NCBI GenBank assembly: GCA_000720375.1
Contig: JOAA01000013.1
Span: 186,001 to 250,000, forward strand
Source of the DNA: Rhodococcus rhodnii
Lineage (GTDB): Bacteria; Actinomycetota; Actinomycetes; Mycobacteriales; Pseudonocardiaceae
DNA length: 64,000 nucleotides
Reading direction: 5' to 3'
Part shown: one piece after another, positions 56,772 through 64,000 of the stretch
How positions within the stretch are numbered: position 1 is the first letter of the stretch
Layout of the letters: each line of letters starts with the position of its first letter
Position numbers and translations under genes: made by a program
The notes under the pieces: generated by a model
What the model was told of the DNA's origin: nothing
Databases searched by the model: none
The model's input: only the letters and a program-made list of their open reading frames with translations

Positions 56772-58051
56772 CGCGCTGGTCCTTCGAAACCCGCCAGATC
56801 CACGCGGGCGCGCAACCTGATCCGACGACCGGTGCCCGAGCCACGCCGTTGTACCAGACGACGTCGTTCGTGTTCGACAACGCCGACCACGCGGCAGCGG
56901 CCTTTGCCTTGCAGGACTTGGAAACCCACGCCTACAGCCGACTGTCCAACCCGACCACGGCGGTGGTCGAGGCCCGCCTGGCGGACCTGGAGAACGGCTA
57001 CGCGGCCGTCGCCGTCGCAAGTGGACAGGCGGCTTCGGCGTTGGCGATCCTGAACCTGGCACGCGTGGGCGATCACATCGTGTCCGCCGCGACGCTGTAC
57101 GGCGGAACGTACAACCTGTTCGCGTACACGTTGCAGGACATGGGAATCGACGTCACGTTCATCGCGGATCCCGACGACCTCGACGCATGGCGCGCCGCGG
57201 TCCGCCCGAACACCAAGGCTTTCTACGCCGAGACGGTCGGCAACCCGCTCGGCAACGTCCTCGACATCACGTCGGTCGCTTCGGTCGCGCACTCGGCGGG
57301 GGTGCCGCTGATCGTGGACAACACCGTGCCGACGCCGTTCCTGACGCGCCCGATCGACCACGGCGCGGACATCGTCGTGCATTCGACCACGAAGTTCTTG
57401 TCCGGCCACGGGACCGGTATCGGTGGCGTGATCATCGACAGTGGACAGTTCGACTTCACCGCGGAGCCGGACCGCTGGCCTTCGTTGACGCAACCGGATC
57501 CCAGCTACAACGGCCTGGTGTTCGGTCCGGAGTTCGGCAAGCTGGCGTTTCTGTTGCGGCTGCGCACGAAACTCGTGCGTGATCTCGGGCCCGCGGTGTC
57601 GCCGTTCAACAGTTTCCTGCTGCTGCAGGGCATTGAGACCTTGTCGTTGCGGATGGAACGGCACGTCTCCAACGCGGTGACGATCGCCGAGTATTTGGAC
57701 TCCCACCCGAGCGTGACGCAGGTGCATTACGCGGGCCTGCCCGACAGCCGGTGGCATTCGTCGGCGCAGCGTTACCTGCCCAAGGGCGTTGGCGCGGTCG
57801 TGTCGTTCGAGCTGTCCGGGGGAGTGTCGGCGGGAAGGAAGTTCGTCGACAGCGTGGAGTTGTTCAGCCACCTCGCCAACATCGGGGACGTGCGCAGCCT
57901 CGTGATCCACCCCGCCTCGACGACACACGCGCAGCTCAGCCCGGACCAGCAACTGGCCAGCGGGGTCACGCCCGGTCTTGTCCGGCTGTCCATCGGCCTT
58001 GAAGGCGTCGACGATCTGATCACGGACCTGAATCGGGGTTTGCATGCCTGA
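56768..58051 (+). CDS. metY: O-acetylhomoserine sulfhydrylase (MetY-type PLP enzyme)
   Basis: This 427-residue Cys/Met-metabolism PLP enzyme opens with the MetY-type WSFETRQIHAGAQPDPTTGA and RATPLYQTTSFVFDNADHAA; the PLP lysine is in VVHSTTKFLSGHGTGIGGVI (~206), and HPASTTHAQLSPDQQLASGV is near the C-terminus. MetY makes homocysteine (or methionine) from O-acetylhomoserine and sulfide (or methanethiol). The ATG overlaps the oxygenase stop by four bases and its own stop overlaps the following hydrolase gene by eight. The absence of metX nearby, unusual for a pure methionine operon, suggests a more specialised role with the oxygenase. Confidence 0.92.
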   Translation: MTRWSFETRQIHAGAQPDPTTGARATPLYQTTSFVFDNADHAAAAFALQDLETHAYSRLSNPTTAVVEARLADLENGYAAVAVASGQAASALAILNLARVGDHIVSAATLYGGTYNLFAYTLQDMGIDVTFIADPDDLDAWRAAVRPNTKAFYAETVGNPLGNVLDITSVASVAHSAGVPLIVDNTVPTPFLTRPIDHGADIVVHSTTKFLSGHGTGIGGVIIDSGQFDFTAEPDRWPSLTQPDPSYNGLVFGPEFGKLAFLLRLRTKLVRDLGPAVSPFNSFLLLQGIETLSLRMERHVSNAVTIAEYLDSHPSVTQVHYAGLPDSRWHSSAQRYLPKGVGAVVSFELSGGVSAGRKFVDSVELFSHLANIGDVRSLVIHPASTTHAQLSPDQQLASGVTPGLVRLSIGLEGVDDLITDLNRGLHA

Positions 58052-58862
58052 GTTCACCGGGAGCACCGGCAAGATCCACTACCGGCACTGGGACCCGGCG
58101 GATCCACGAGTGCTGCTCGTGCACTACCACGGTCTCGGCGAGCACACGGGCCTGTACGAGCCGTTCGCCGCGGCGCTGAACGCCGCCGGAATCGCCGTCT
58201 GGGCCCATGACCACGCAGGTCACGGCCAAAGCGACGGTGTGCGTGTACTGATCGACAACATCGACCACCTGTTGGATGACGCGGAGACATTGCTGGGCCT
58301 GGCCCGGGAGGCGCATCCTTCGTTGCCGTTGGTGATCTCCGGGCATTCCCTCGGGGCGACGGTGGCGACGCTGCTGTCGGCCGAGCGGTTGCTGCCGACT
58401 CATCACTCGCCTCGGGCTCTTGTCCTGGCGGGGTCTTCGCTCGTGCACGTGCCTGGCGCGGACAGTGCTCTGGTGGAGATGCTGGCGTCCGGGATCGACC
58501 CGATGGACCTGCGCAAGGACCCCGGCGAGATGTCCCGCGACGAGGCCTACGCCCAGCAGATCCGCGAGGACCCGTTGACGTGGCAAGGTGGCATCCGGCT
58601 GGAAACGTTGCAGGCGTTGGGAATCGCGGCGGCTCGGGTGTCGGCGATCCTCGAGTCCCAGGTGCTGGATGTGCCGGTTCTGTTGCTGCACGGCGAAAAG
58701 GACGACATGGCACCGGCTGCGGGTGCGCAGGAAGCCGCCCGGCTGCTGCCGAACGGCCGCGCGGTGATCTTCCCCGACGACCTGCACAACATCCTGAACG
58801 AGATCGACCGGGACAAGGTGTACAAGGTACTGGTTGATTTCGTGGAAGAGGTGGCTGCTTGA
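58044..58862 (+). CDS. Alpha/beta hydrolase (monoacylglycerol lipase-like)
   Basis: This 272-residue hydrolase has the lysophospholipase/MGL layout: oxyanion segment LLVHYHGLGEHTGLYEPFAA, VWAHDHAGHGQSDGVRVLID, nucleophile Ser in LPLVISGHSLGATVATLLSA (~113), acidic residue in VLLLHGEKDDMAPAAG and active-site His in PDDLHNILNE. No signal peptide. It starts inside the end of the metY gene (8-base overlap), so it is part of the same operon, although a lipase-like activity has no obvious link with the other two steps. Confidence 0.9.
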   Translation: MPEFTGSTGKIHYRHWDPADPRVLLVHYHGLGEHTGLYEPFAAALNAAGIAVWAHDHAGHGQSDGVRVLIDNIDHLLDDAETLLGLAREAHPSLPLVISGHSLGATVATLLSAERLLPTHHSPRALVLAGSSLVHVPGADSALVEMLASGIDPMDLRKDPGEMSRDEAYAQQIREDPLTWQGGIRLETLQALGIAAARVSAILESQVLDVPVLLLHGEKDDMAPAAGAQEAARLLPNGRAVIFPDDLHNILNEIDRDKVYKVLVDFVEEVAA

Positions 58863-58940
58863 TCGAGGTTGTTGCTGGCTGCGTGCTCGGCCGCGACGAG
58901 TCGGCCAGGTCCTGAGCGACCTCCCACCTCGGTGGCTTGA

Positions 58941-59555
58941 TCAGGGCTTGCGCGCGGCCAGGCGTTCCACCATGCCCGCCTTGCCGCGCTCGGCCCGTTC
59001 GATCACGAAGCCGGCCTGTTCGACCAGCGGCAGCGGCCTGCGCGTCTGGTAGTCGCCCAGCATCTTCACGGTCAGCTTCTCCAGCAGCCGCTGCCCGAAC
59101 AGGATCACCTTGTGGTGGCTGCCGACGTGGTCAAGCAGCAGGAGTCGCCCGCCAGGCTTGAGAACCCGGTGCATCTCGGCGATCGCGGCACGCTCGTCCG
59201 GAAACCCGCACAACCCGAGCGTGCAGACCACGGTGTCGAAGGTGGCGTCCTCGAACGGCAGCTTTCCCGCATCGGCTTCGGTCAACGTGATCTCACGACC
59301 GAGCTTCGCGGCCAGTTGCCGCGCCACGTCAAGCATGCCCGGGCTGAAGTCGATGCCGGTCAGCTGCGTGTCCGCAGGATAGAAGGGCAGGTTACGACCG
59401 GTGCCGACAGCGACCTCCAGCACGTGACCACTGGCTTGCGAGCACACCCATTCACGTCCGCCGCCGAACATCAGCCGTTCCATGAAACCGATGTCACGGT
59501 CGTAGCGCTCCGCGTACTTGTCCCAGACCTTTTGCAGTCGGTCCTGTCCGCTCAT
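58941..59555 (-). CDS. Class I SAM-dependent methyltransferase
   Basis: This 204-residue methyltransferase has the SAM-binding Gly-rich loop in VLEVAVGTGRNLPFYPADT, the acidic residue in LTGIDFSPGMLDVARQLA, motif II in FDTVVCTLGLCGFPDERAAI and LKPGGRLLLLDHVG. The sequence resembles the phosphatidylethanolamine N-methyltransferase/UbiE-like group (DKYAERYDRDIGFMERLMFG; ERLMFGGGREWV), which suggests a lipid or quinone acceptor, without proof. ATG at 59555, overlapping the stop of the upstream regulator remnant (ATGA). Confidence 0.88.
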   Translation of the reverse strand: MSGQDRLQKVWDKYAERYDRDIGFMERLMFGGGREWVCSQASGHVLEVAVGTGRNLPFYPADTQLTGIDFSPGMLDVARQLAAKLGREITLTEADAGKLPFEDATFDTVVCTLGLCGFPDERAAIAEMHRVLKPGGRLLLLDHVGSHHKVILFGQRLLEKLTVKMLGDYQTRRPLPLVEQAGFVIERAERGKAGMVERLAARKP

Positions 59556-60303
59556 CCCGGCAGTATGGTCTGCGTGCCGAGGACTGCCAACAGACGCAGC
59601 CTTTCCGCCGCTTCGCTGCCAGGTGGCGCCGTGAAGACGATGATGCGCAGGTCCGCGCCGTGCACTGTCATCACGTCGCAGTCGAGTTCGACGTCGCCGA
59701 CCTCGGGATGGACGATGGCCTTCCGTTCGGTCGCGTGGTGCGCGACCGTCGACTCCTCCCATAGCTGGGTGAATTCCGAGTTGGACGTCCGCAGCGCGCT
59801 GATCATGTCGGCCAACTCGCGGTCGGCTGGGTAGCGCGTCGCCACGTCACGCAGGTCGGCGACGAGTGACTTCTTGTGCTCGTCGAGGTCGCGGTGCCGC
59901 ACGCGTCCGGTGTCGCCTTGGAAGCACCGCCATACGATGTTCGCCTCCCGGCCGCGCCTGCCACGTATGTCGCCCATCAGCGCGGCCCAGAGATCGTTGT
60001 GCTCCAACAACGTCCAAGCCGCGTCGTGCACCGCGACCGGCGTGTCCGTGAGCCGGTCGAGCAGTCGTTGCACGCTCGGACCAATGTGTCGCGGCATGAG
60101 CCCGTGCCGGTCGGCGGCGTGCCCGGCCAGGCGGCATGCCAGCTCGTACTCGGTGTCCGACAGGCGCAGTGTGCGGGCGAGTGAACGCAGGACGCTGCTG
60201 CTCGGGCGCGCACTGCCCTGTTCGAGGCGTTTGACGTAGTCCGGTGAGACGCCGGTGAGCCAGGCGACTTCTTCGCGGCGCAGCCCCGGCGTCTTGCGTG
60301 CGC
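59552..60303 (-). pseudogene. MmyB-type XRE regulator lacking its start
   Basis: The frame encodes most of an MmyB-like regulator: the rest of the HTH (KTPGLRREEVAWLTGVSPDY, VKRLEQGSARPSSSVLRSLA) and then the ligand-binding MLTR domain (PVAVHDAAWTLLEHNDLWAA, PEVGDVELDCDVMTVHGADL, LRIIVFTAPPGSEAAERL). Upstream of KTPG the frame runs only ~8 codons into unrelated sequence before a TGA at about 60326, with no ATG, GTG or TTG. The first ~25-30 residues (the usual opening helix before RRRTPGLRREEVA) and the promoter are gone. The longest startable frame begins at 60097 and would lack the HTH. The break coincides with the broken 5' end of the divergent NmrA-like gene. Confidence 0.72.
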
Positions 60304-60975
60304 CCGGCCGAAGGGCAGGCCGACATCATCTTCTTGATGCAGGTCGGCGGCGGAACCGAACAGACCCAGACGATGATCGACGCCGCACGAGACGGTGCGC
60401 GGATCGTTCTGCTCTCGTCCGTCGGCGCGCGGCTGTTCCCGCTGGAGACGAACCCGATCGGGGCGGCTCTCGCCGCCCGCGAGGTTCTCCTGCGCGAATC
60501 CGGCGTCGACGTCACCTATCTGCGGCCGAATACCTTCGCGTCCAACAGCCTCTGGTGGCTCGACGGCATCCGGAAGGGCAGAGTCGTCGACGCGACGGGC
60601 GAAGGCCGGACCGGTGTGATCGACCCGGAGGACATCGCACGCGTCGCCACAACAACGCTCATCGAGGACGGTCATGTGGGGAAGGGCTACTTCCTCACGG
60701 GCCCGGAGGCACTGACCGCTCGGGAGCAGGTCGAGATCATCGCCTCGGTGACCGGGCGGCGGATCGACTACGAGGGCGTCACCCCAGGTGAGCTTGCCCA
60801 GGCGGCCATTCAGCGAGGAACTGCGCCTGAGCAAGCACACGCCCTCGAACGCCTGAACGAGCTACTTCGCGCAGGCCGTGCCGGGTTCGTCACCGATGAC
60901 GTCGAGAACATCACCGGCACCGCCCCCGGCACGTTCCGCGCCTGGTGCGAACGCAACGCCGATGCTTTTCGCTGA
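60298..60975 (+). pseudogene. NmrA-like NAD(P)-binding protein lacking its N-terminus
   Basis: The frame begins at 60298 with residues that belong to the middle of an NmrA/SDR-a7-type protein (ADIIFLMQVGGGTEQTQTMI then ARIVLLSSVGARLFPLE), continuing normally to the C-terminus (EVLLRESGVDVTYLRPNTFA, IDPEDIARVATTTLIEDGHV, GKGYFLTGPEALTAREQVEI). The ~60-residue N-terminal Rossmann part with the GxxGxxG dinucleotide motif is absent. The break is at the same place where the divergent MmyB-type gene loses its 5' end, so a single deletion appears to have removed both starts and the region between. A GTG at 60298 could start a truncated protein, but it could not bind NAD(P) normally. Confidence 0.7.
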
Positions 60976-60980
60976 GGCCG

Positions 60981-62369
60981 TCAGGCCTGCCGGGACCACC
61001 ATTCCTGGCCGGCGTCCGGCAACGTGCCGATCGGGTCGTAGTACGGGTATTGCCTGGACAAGGCGTCCGGGTCGTGGTGCTCGATGCCGGTCCGGTAGTT
61101 CTTCGTCCAATACGAAATACCGCGCTCACGGTCATATTCGTGCACCTGGTGCACCCACCGCTTGCCGACGTAAGGCACGTCGCACACGATGCGCGGCGTC
61201 GCGTAACCCGGCAGGTAGCCCATGATCGCGTGTTGCAGCTCCTGCGCCTCCCACACCGCGACCCGCCAGTGCTCGGCGTTCGGGATCATGTCGCACATGT
61301 AGAAGTAGTACGGCAGGATGTTCGCTTCCCCTTGCAGCGCAAAGCAAAGGTCGAGCAAGTCGGACGGCGTCGCGTTCACGCCACGCATCAGCACGCCCTG
61401 GTTGCGGACATCGCGCACACCGACCTCGAGCGCCGTCCGTGCCGCCTCGGCCACCAGGGGCGTCACGGACTGGGCGTGGTTGACGTGCGTGTGGATGGCC
61501 AGGTTCACGCCGCGGCGATGGGCCGTGCGGGCAACGCGCTCGAGGCCTTCGACGACCTTCGGCTGGATCCAGTGCTGTGGCAATCCGGCCAAAGCCTTGG
61601 TGGCCAGGCGGATATCCCGCACGGTGTCGATGTCCATCAGCCGCATCAGGAACGACTCCAGCTGGTGCCACGGCACGTTCGCCACGTCGCCACCGGAGAC
61701 CACCACGTCACGCACACCCGGGGTCTTCTTCAGGTACGCGATCATCTCGTCCTGGCGGTCCACCGGCTTGAGCGTCAGCTTGTGCTTGTCCACCTGCGCG
61801 GTCGAGTTGCCGACCAGGTCCATCCGCGTGCAGTGCCCGCAGTACTGCGGACAGGTCGACAGCAACTCGGCGAGGACCTTGGTGGGGTAGCGGTGGGTCA
61901 GGCCTTCGACGACCCACATTTCCGCTTCGTGCAAGGAATCCCGGGACGAGTACGGGTGGTTCGGCCAGCGCGGATCGCGGTCGCTGCGCACCGGCAGCAT
62001 GTAGCGGCGGATCGGGTCGGCGTAGAAGGCCTCGGTGAACTTCACCGGGTCGTCGCCCGCGTCCGGCGCCATCGTGTTGAGCATCTGCGGCGGCAGCAAC
62101 ATCGACATCGTCGCCAGGTGCTCCTGGTCGGCGGCGAGGTCGTCGTAGAACCGCTCCTCCAGCAGGTCGCCGAGCAACGCCCGCAGCTGCTTGATGTTGC
62201 GCAGGCAGTGCACACGCTGCCACTGGGCGTCCCGCCACTGCGCTTCGGTCACGTCGCGCCAGCCTGGGAAGCGCCGCCAATCGGGCTCGACCAGCTCACG
62301 TCGCGTGTAGGAGTACGGCTGCTCATCGGTGGCTTGGATAGCTGCCGTCACCGTGGTTGCCGCAGTCAT
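60981..62369 (-). CDS. kamA: L-lysine 2,3-aminomutase (radical SAM, PLP)
   Basis: This 462-residue radical-SAM/PLP aminomutase converts L-lysine to L-beta-lysine. The [4Fe-4S] cysteines are in LLSTCPQYCGHCTRMDL (CxxxCxxC, ~170). DVVVSGGDVANVPWHQLESF is the SAM-binding GGD region, and NLAIHTHVNHAQSVTPLVAE with QGVLMRGVNATPSDLLDLCF follows. The two aspartates that bind the lysine side chain appear in PYYFYMCDMIPN (~362) and RIVCDVPYVGKRW (~396), and the Lys in VGK is the PLP lysine; the usual PGGGGK has become PYVGK. The protein is ~45 residues longer than clostridial KamA at the N-terminus. The ATG has GAGGAGG close upstream. It is divergent from the 3,5-diaminohexanoate dehydrogenase gene, which supports the lysine assignment. 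Confidence 0.88.
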   Translation of the reverse strand: MTAATTVTAAIQATDEQPYSYTRRELVEPDWRRFPGWRDVTEAQWRDAQWQRVHCLRNIKQLRALLGDLLEERFYDDLAADQEHLATMSMLLPPQMLNTMAPDAGDDPVKFTEAFYADPIRRYMLPVRSDRDPRWPNHPYSSRDSLHEAEMWVVEGLTHRYPTKVLAELLSTCPQYCGHCTRMDLVGNSTAQVDKHKLTLKPVDRQDEMIAYLKKTPGVRDVVVSGGDVANVPWHQLESFLMRLMDIDTVRDIRLATKALAGLPQHWIQPKVVEGLERVARTAHRRGVNLAIHTHVNHAQSVTPLVAEAARTALEVGVRDVRNQGVLMRGVNATPSDLLDLCFALQGEANILPYYFYMCDMIPNAEHWRVAVWEAQELQHAIMGYLPGYATPRIVCDVPYVGKRWVHQVHEYDRERGISYWTKNYRTGIEHHDPDALSRQYPYYDPIGTLPDAGQEWWSRQA

Positions 62370-62403
62370 ATCTCCTCCTCGCTGTCAACGTTGCGTAAAG
62401 ATA

Positions 62404-62422
62404 TACTGTCAGAACGACAGTA
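62404..62422. promoter_or_regulatory. Operator palindrome between kamA and kdd
   Basis: TACTGTC, AGAAC, GACAGTA is a perfect 7+7-bp inverted repeat in the 80-base gap between the divergent kamA and kdd genes. Imperfect symmetry extends outward (AAGAT on the left, ATCTT on the right). It is a likely shared regulator site; the regulator gene is not in the window. Confidence 0.55.
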
Positions 62423-62449
62423 CAACGTAAATCTTTCGGAGGTGCGTGG

Positions 62450-63472
62450 ATGTCCTCGTACGGTCTGCACCGGGTGGCCGAGCCCGTGGGCGTGCTTCCG
62501 CAGCAAGCTCAACGGCTGGACGCGAGCCCGGAACCAGGGCCGGACGAGGTAGTTGTCGACGTCGAATGCCTCAACCTCGACGCCGCGTCCTTCCGTCAGC
62601 TCCGCGAGCAGTACGGGAGCGGTGACGCGATCCGTAACGCTGTTCTGGACATCGTCCGGACGCGTGGGAAGATGCATAACCCCGTTACCGGATCGGGTGG
62701 CATGCTGCTCGGCACCGTCCGTGCCGCCGGCCCGCAGTCGCCACTGGGGCTCAAACCCGGCGACCGGATCGCCACCCTCGTATCGCTGACGCTGACCCCG
62801 CTGTTGATCACGGATGACCTGGTCAAGTGGGACGGAACGAGCGAACAGGTGCCGTGCGAGGGGACCGCGATCCTGTTCGGCCGGTCCATCGCGGCCGTCC
62901 TGCCCGACGACATTCCCGAGCGCCTCGCGCTTTCCGTGTTGGATGTGTGTGGTGCGCCCGCGTTGACTGATCGCGTGGTCCGGCGGCGGTCATCGCCCTC
63001 GGTGCTGGTGCTCGGCGGAGGGGGAAAGTCGGGTTCGCTGTCGCTCGCGGCGGCGCGCCGGGCGGGCGCCGGCAAGCTGATCGCGCTGGTGCCCAGTGAA
63101 GGAGAGGCCAAGTCGGTACGGGAGGTCGGCTTGGCCGACTCCGTCGTGGTCGCGGACGCCCGTGACCCGGTCGCCGTCGCCGAGCGGGTCGGTGACCAGG
63201 TGGACGTCACGATCGTCTGCGTCGACGTGCCCGGATGTGAGCACGGCGCGGTACTGGCCACGGCCGACGGCGGAACCATCGTGTTCTTCTCGATGGCCAC
63301 GTCCTTCGCCGCGGCCGCCCTGGGCGCCGAGGGGCTGGCCGCGGACGTCGAGATGATCATCGGCAACGGGTACGTGCCTGGTCACGCCGCGTTCGCTCTG
63401 GACCTGCTGCGCTGCGAACCCGGGGTCCGGGAGTTGTTCGAAGCCCGCGAACGGCAGACTTCCGGGGCATGA
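62450..63472 (+). CDS. kdd: L-erythro-3,5-diaminohexanoate dehydrogenase
   Basis: This 340-residue NAD-dependent enzyme oxidises 3,5-diaminohexanoate to 5-amino-3-oxohexanoate in lysine fermentation. The match with known Kdd is strong: YGLHRVAEPVGVLPQQAQRL, LNLDAASFRQLREQYGS, GKMHNPVTGSGGMLLGTVRA, ATLVSLTLTPLLITDDL, VLGGGGKSGSLSLAAARRAG (the dinucleotide-binding loop), VFFSMATSFAAAALGAEGLA and MIIGNGYVPGHAAFALDLLR. GGAGG lies seven bases before the ATG. With kamA opposite it, only the lysine 5,6-aminomutase step (kamDE) is missing between the two; those genes may lie past the end of the window. The stop overlaps the next start (ATGA). Confidence 0.9.
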   Translation: MSSYGLHRVAEPVGVLPQQAQRLDASPEPGPDEVVVDVECLNLDAASFRQLREQYGSGDAIRNAVLDIVRTRGKMHNPVTGSGGMLLGTVRAAGPQSPLGLKPGDRIATLVSLTLTPLLITDDLVKWDGTSEQVPCEGTAILFGRSIAAVLPDDIPERLALSVLDVCGAPALTDRVVRRRSSPSVLVLGGGGKSGSLSLAAARRAGAGKLIALVPSEGEAKSVREVGLADSVVVADARDPVAVAERVGDQVDVTIVCVDVPGCEHGAVLATADGGTIVFFSMATSFAAAALGAEGLAADVEMIIGNGYVPGHAAFALDLLRCEPGVRELFEARERQTSGA

Positions 63473-64000
63473 GGATGTTGTTGCTGGGCGGGCGGATCCA
63501 CGCGATGGGGGCACCGGACGCGACCGCGATGGCGGTCGAGGACGGCACCGTGGTGTGGCTCGGCCAGGACGGCCCGGCGAAAGCGCTGTACCCGGACGCG
63601 GAGATCGTCCAGCTGGACGGAACCTTCGTGGCGCCCGCGTTCGTCGACCCGCACGTGCACGCCACCGCATCGGGACTGCTGCTCACGGGCCTGGACCTGA
63701 CCGGTTGCCGGTCGCTGGCCGAGCTGCTCGACCTGCTGCGGAAAGCCGACGGGCGCACGCTCTGGGGTCACGGGTGGGACGAGACCGCGTGGCCGGAGCG
63801 CAGGCCGCCGACGCGCACGGAGATAGACGAGGCCGCGGGCGGGCGCTTGGTGTATTTGTCGCGTATCGACGTGCACTCGGCGCTCGTGTCGACGGCCACG
63901 GTGGAGCATGCGCCGGACGCCAGGGGAGCGGATGGTTGGGATCCGGACGGGCCGTTGTCTCGCGACGCTCATCACCGCGTCCGGCGCGTCGCTCTTCACC
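63469..64000 (+). CDS. Metal-dependent amidohydrolase (3' partial)
   Basis: This is the first ~177 residues of an amidohydrolase-superfamily protein, cut by the window end. It shows the N-terminal beta-sandwich (MLLLGGRIHAMGAPDATAMA, VEDGTVVWLGQDG), the first metal motif HxH in FVAPAFVDPHVHATASGLL, then LWGHGWDETAWPERRPPTRT and VYLSRIDVHSALVST, the layout of the YtcJ-like group. It is coupled to kdd (ATGA overlap), so it probably belongs to the same pathway; hydrolysis of an N-acylated or amide intermediate of (beta-)lysine is a guess from context. Confidence 0.85.
   Translation, partial: MRMLLLGGRIHAMGAPDATAMAVEDGTVVWLGQDGPAKALYPDAEIVQLDGTFVAPAFVDPHVHATASGLLLTGLDLTGCRSLAELLDLLRKADGRTLWGHGWDETAWPERRPPTRTEIDEAAGGRLVYLSRIDVHSALVSTATVEHAPDARGADGWDPDGPLSRDAHHRVRRVALH

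Noticed and set aside
1..64000. tRNA, rRNA, insertion sequence, integrase or attachment site
   Set aside because: I looked for TPsiC-arm-like sequences, transposase motifs and long terminal repeats and saw none. A tRNA-scan and an IS search would settle this, since reading by eye can miss them.

Overview
The window comes from a high-GC actinomycete, most likely a member of the Pseudonocardiaceae (Amycolatopsis, Lentzea, Kibdelosporangium or a relative). This is inferred from the codon bias, the many GTG starts, XRE regulators of the DUF5753 type, a maleylpyruvate-isomerase-type (mycothiol-associated) protein, Tat-exported redox proteins and many genes that appear to be transcribed without a leader. 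I saw no rRNA, tRNA, CRISPR array, transposase or phage gene. It reads as chromosomal accessory sequence: metabolic islands, regulators and secreted proteins, with an unusually large number of decayed genes.

Layout. 0-3.5 kb: the end of an ECF42-type sigma factor, a membrane-spanning XRE regulator fused to a glycosidase-like domain that has lost its catalytic glutamates, and two tandem small secreted proteins. 3.5-8.9 kb: a mannonate dehydratase (ManD/RspA) operon whose sugar ABC transporter is broken (frameshifted binding protein, one permease with its middle deleted), next to a FadR/GntR regulator and a matching operator. 8.85-13.3 kb: a mannose-family PTS (fused IIC-IID, IIA, IIB) with a SIS-domain sugar-phosphate enzyme and a divergent DeoR regulator. 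13.3-21.5 kb: a 22-bp tandem repeat, a MarR/thioesterase pair, a large secreted subtilase, DUF5753 regulators (one decayed) and a DASS anion transporter. 21.5-30 kb: four co-oriented exported proteins: a laccase, a 1323-residue ThuA/sugar-dehydrogenase/PKD/DUF1080 protein, a cupredoxin with six Ig-like repeats, and a repeat-rich beta-structure protein. 30-38.9 kb: an MFS exporter beside a remnant of a second copy, a flavin monooxygenase/MBL hydrolase pair, three unassigned genes, and XRE and AraC regulators. 38.9-43.4 kb: a Tat-exported molybdenum aldehyde oxidoreductase (PaoABC type), a DinB/MDMPI protein and a cyclophilin. 44-55 kb: a GntR/ABC operon, an O-antigen ligase-like protein, a ThDP enzyme, LysR with a YeiH-type exporter, and a two-component system followed by a NatAB-type ABC exporter. 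55-61 kb: a frameshifted SDR, a coupled 2OG-oxygenase/MetY/lipase operon, a methyltransferase, and two divergent genes that have both lost their 5' ends at one junction. 61-64 kb: lysine 2,3-aminomutase facing 3,5-diaminohexanoate dehydrogenase and an amidohydrolase, which looks like the edge of a beta-lysine (lysine fermentation type) catabolic cluster running out of the window.

Two themes cross the window. First, decay: about ten remnants or broken genes, several lying beside an intact paralogue or sharing a deletion junction. Second, promoters that place the start codon 6-7 bases after a -10 box, which suggests leaderless mRNAs and settles several start codons. The most interesting candidates for undescribed biology are the transmembrane pseudo-glycosidase regulator, the exported laccase/ThuA/DUF1080/cupredoxin set with its shared C-terminal module, and the lysine aminomutase cluster in an aerobic actinomycete.
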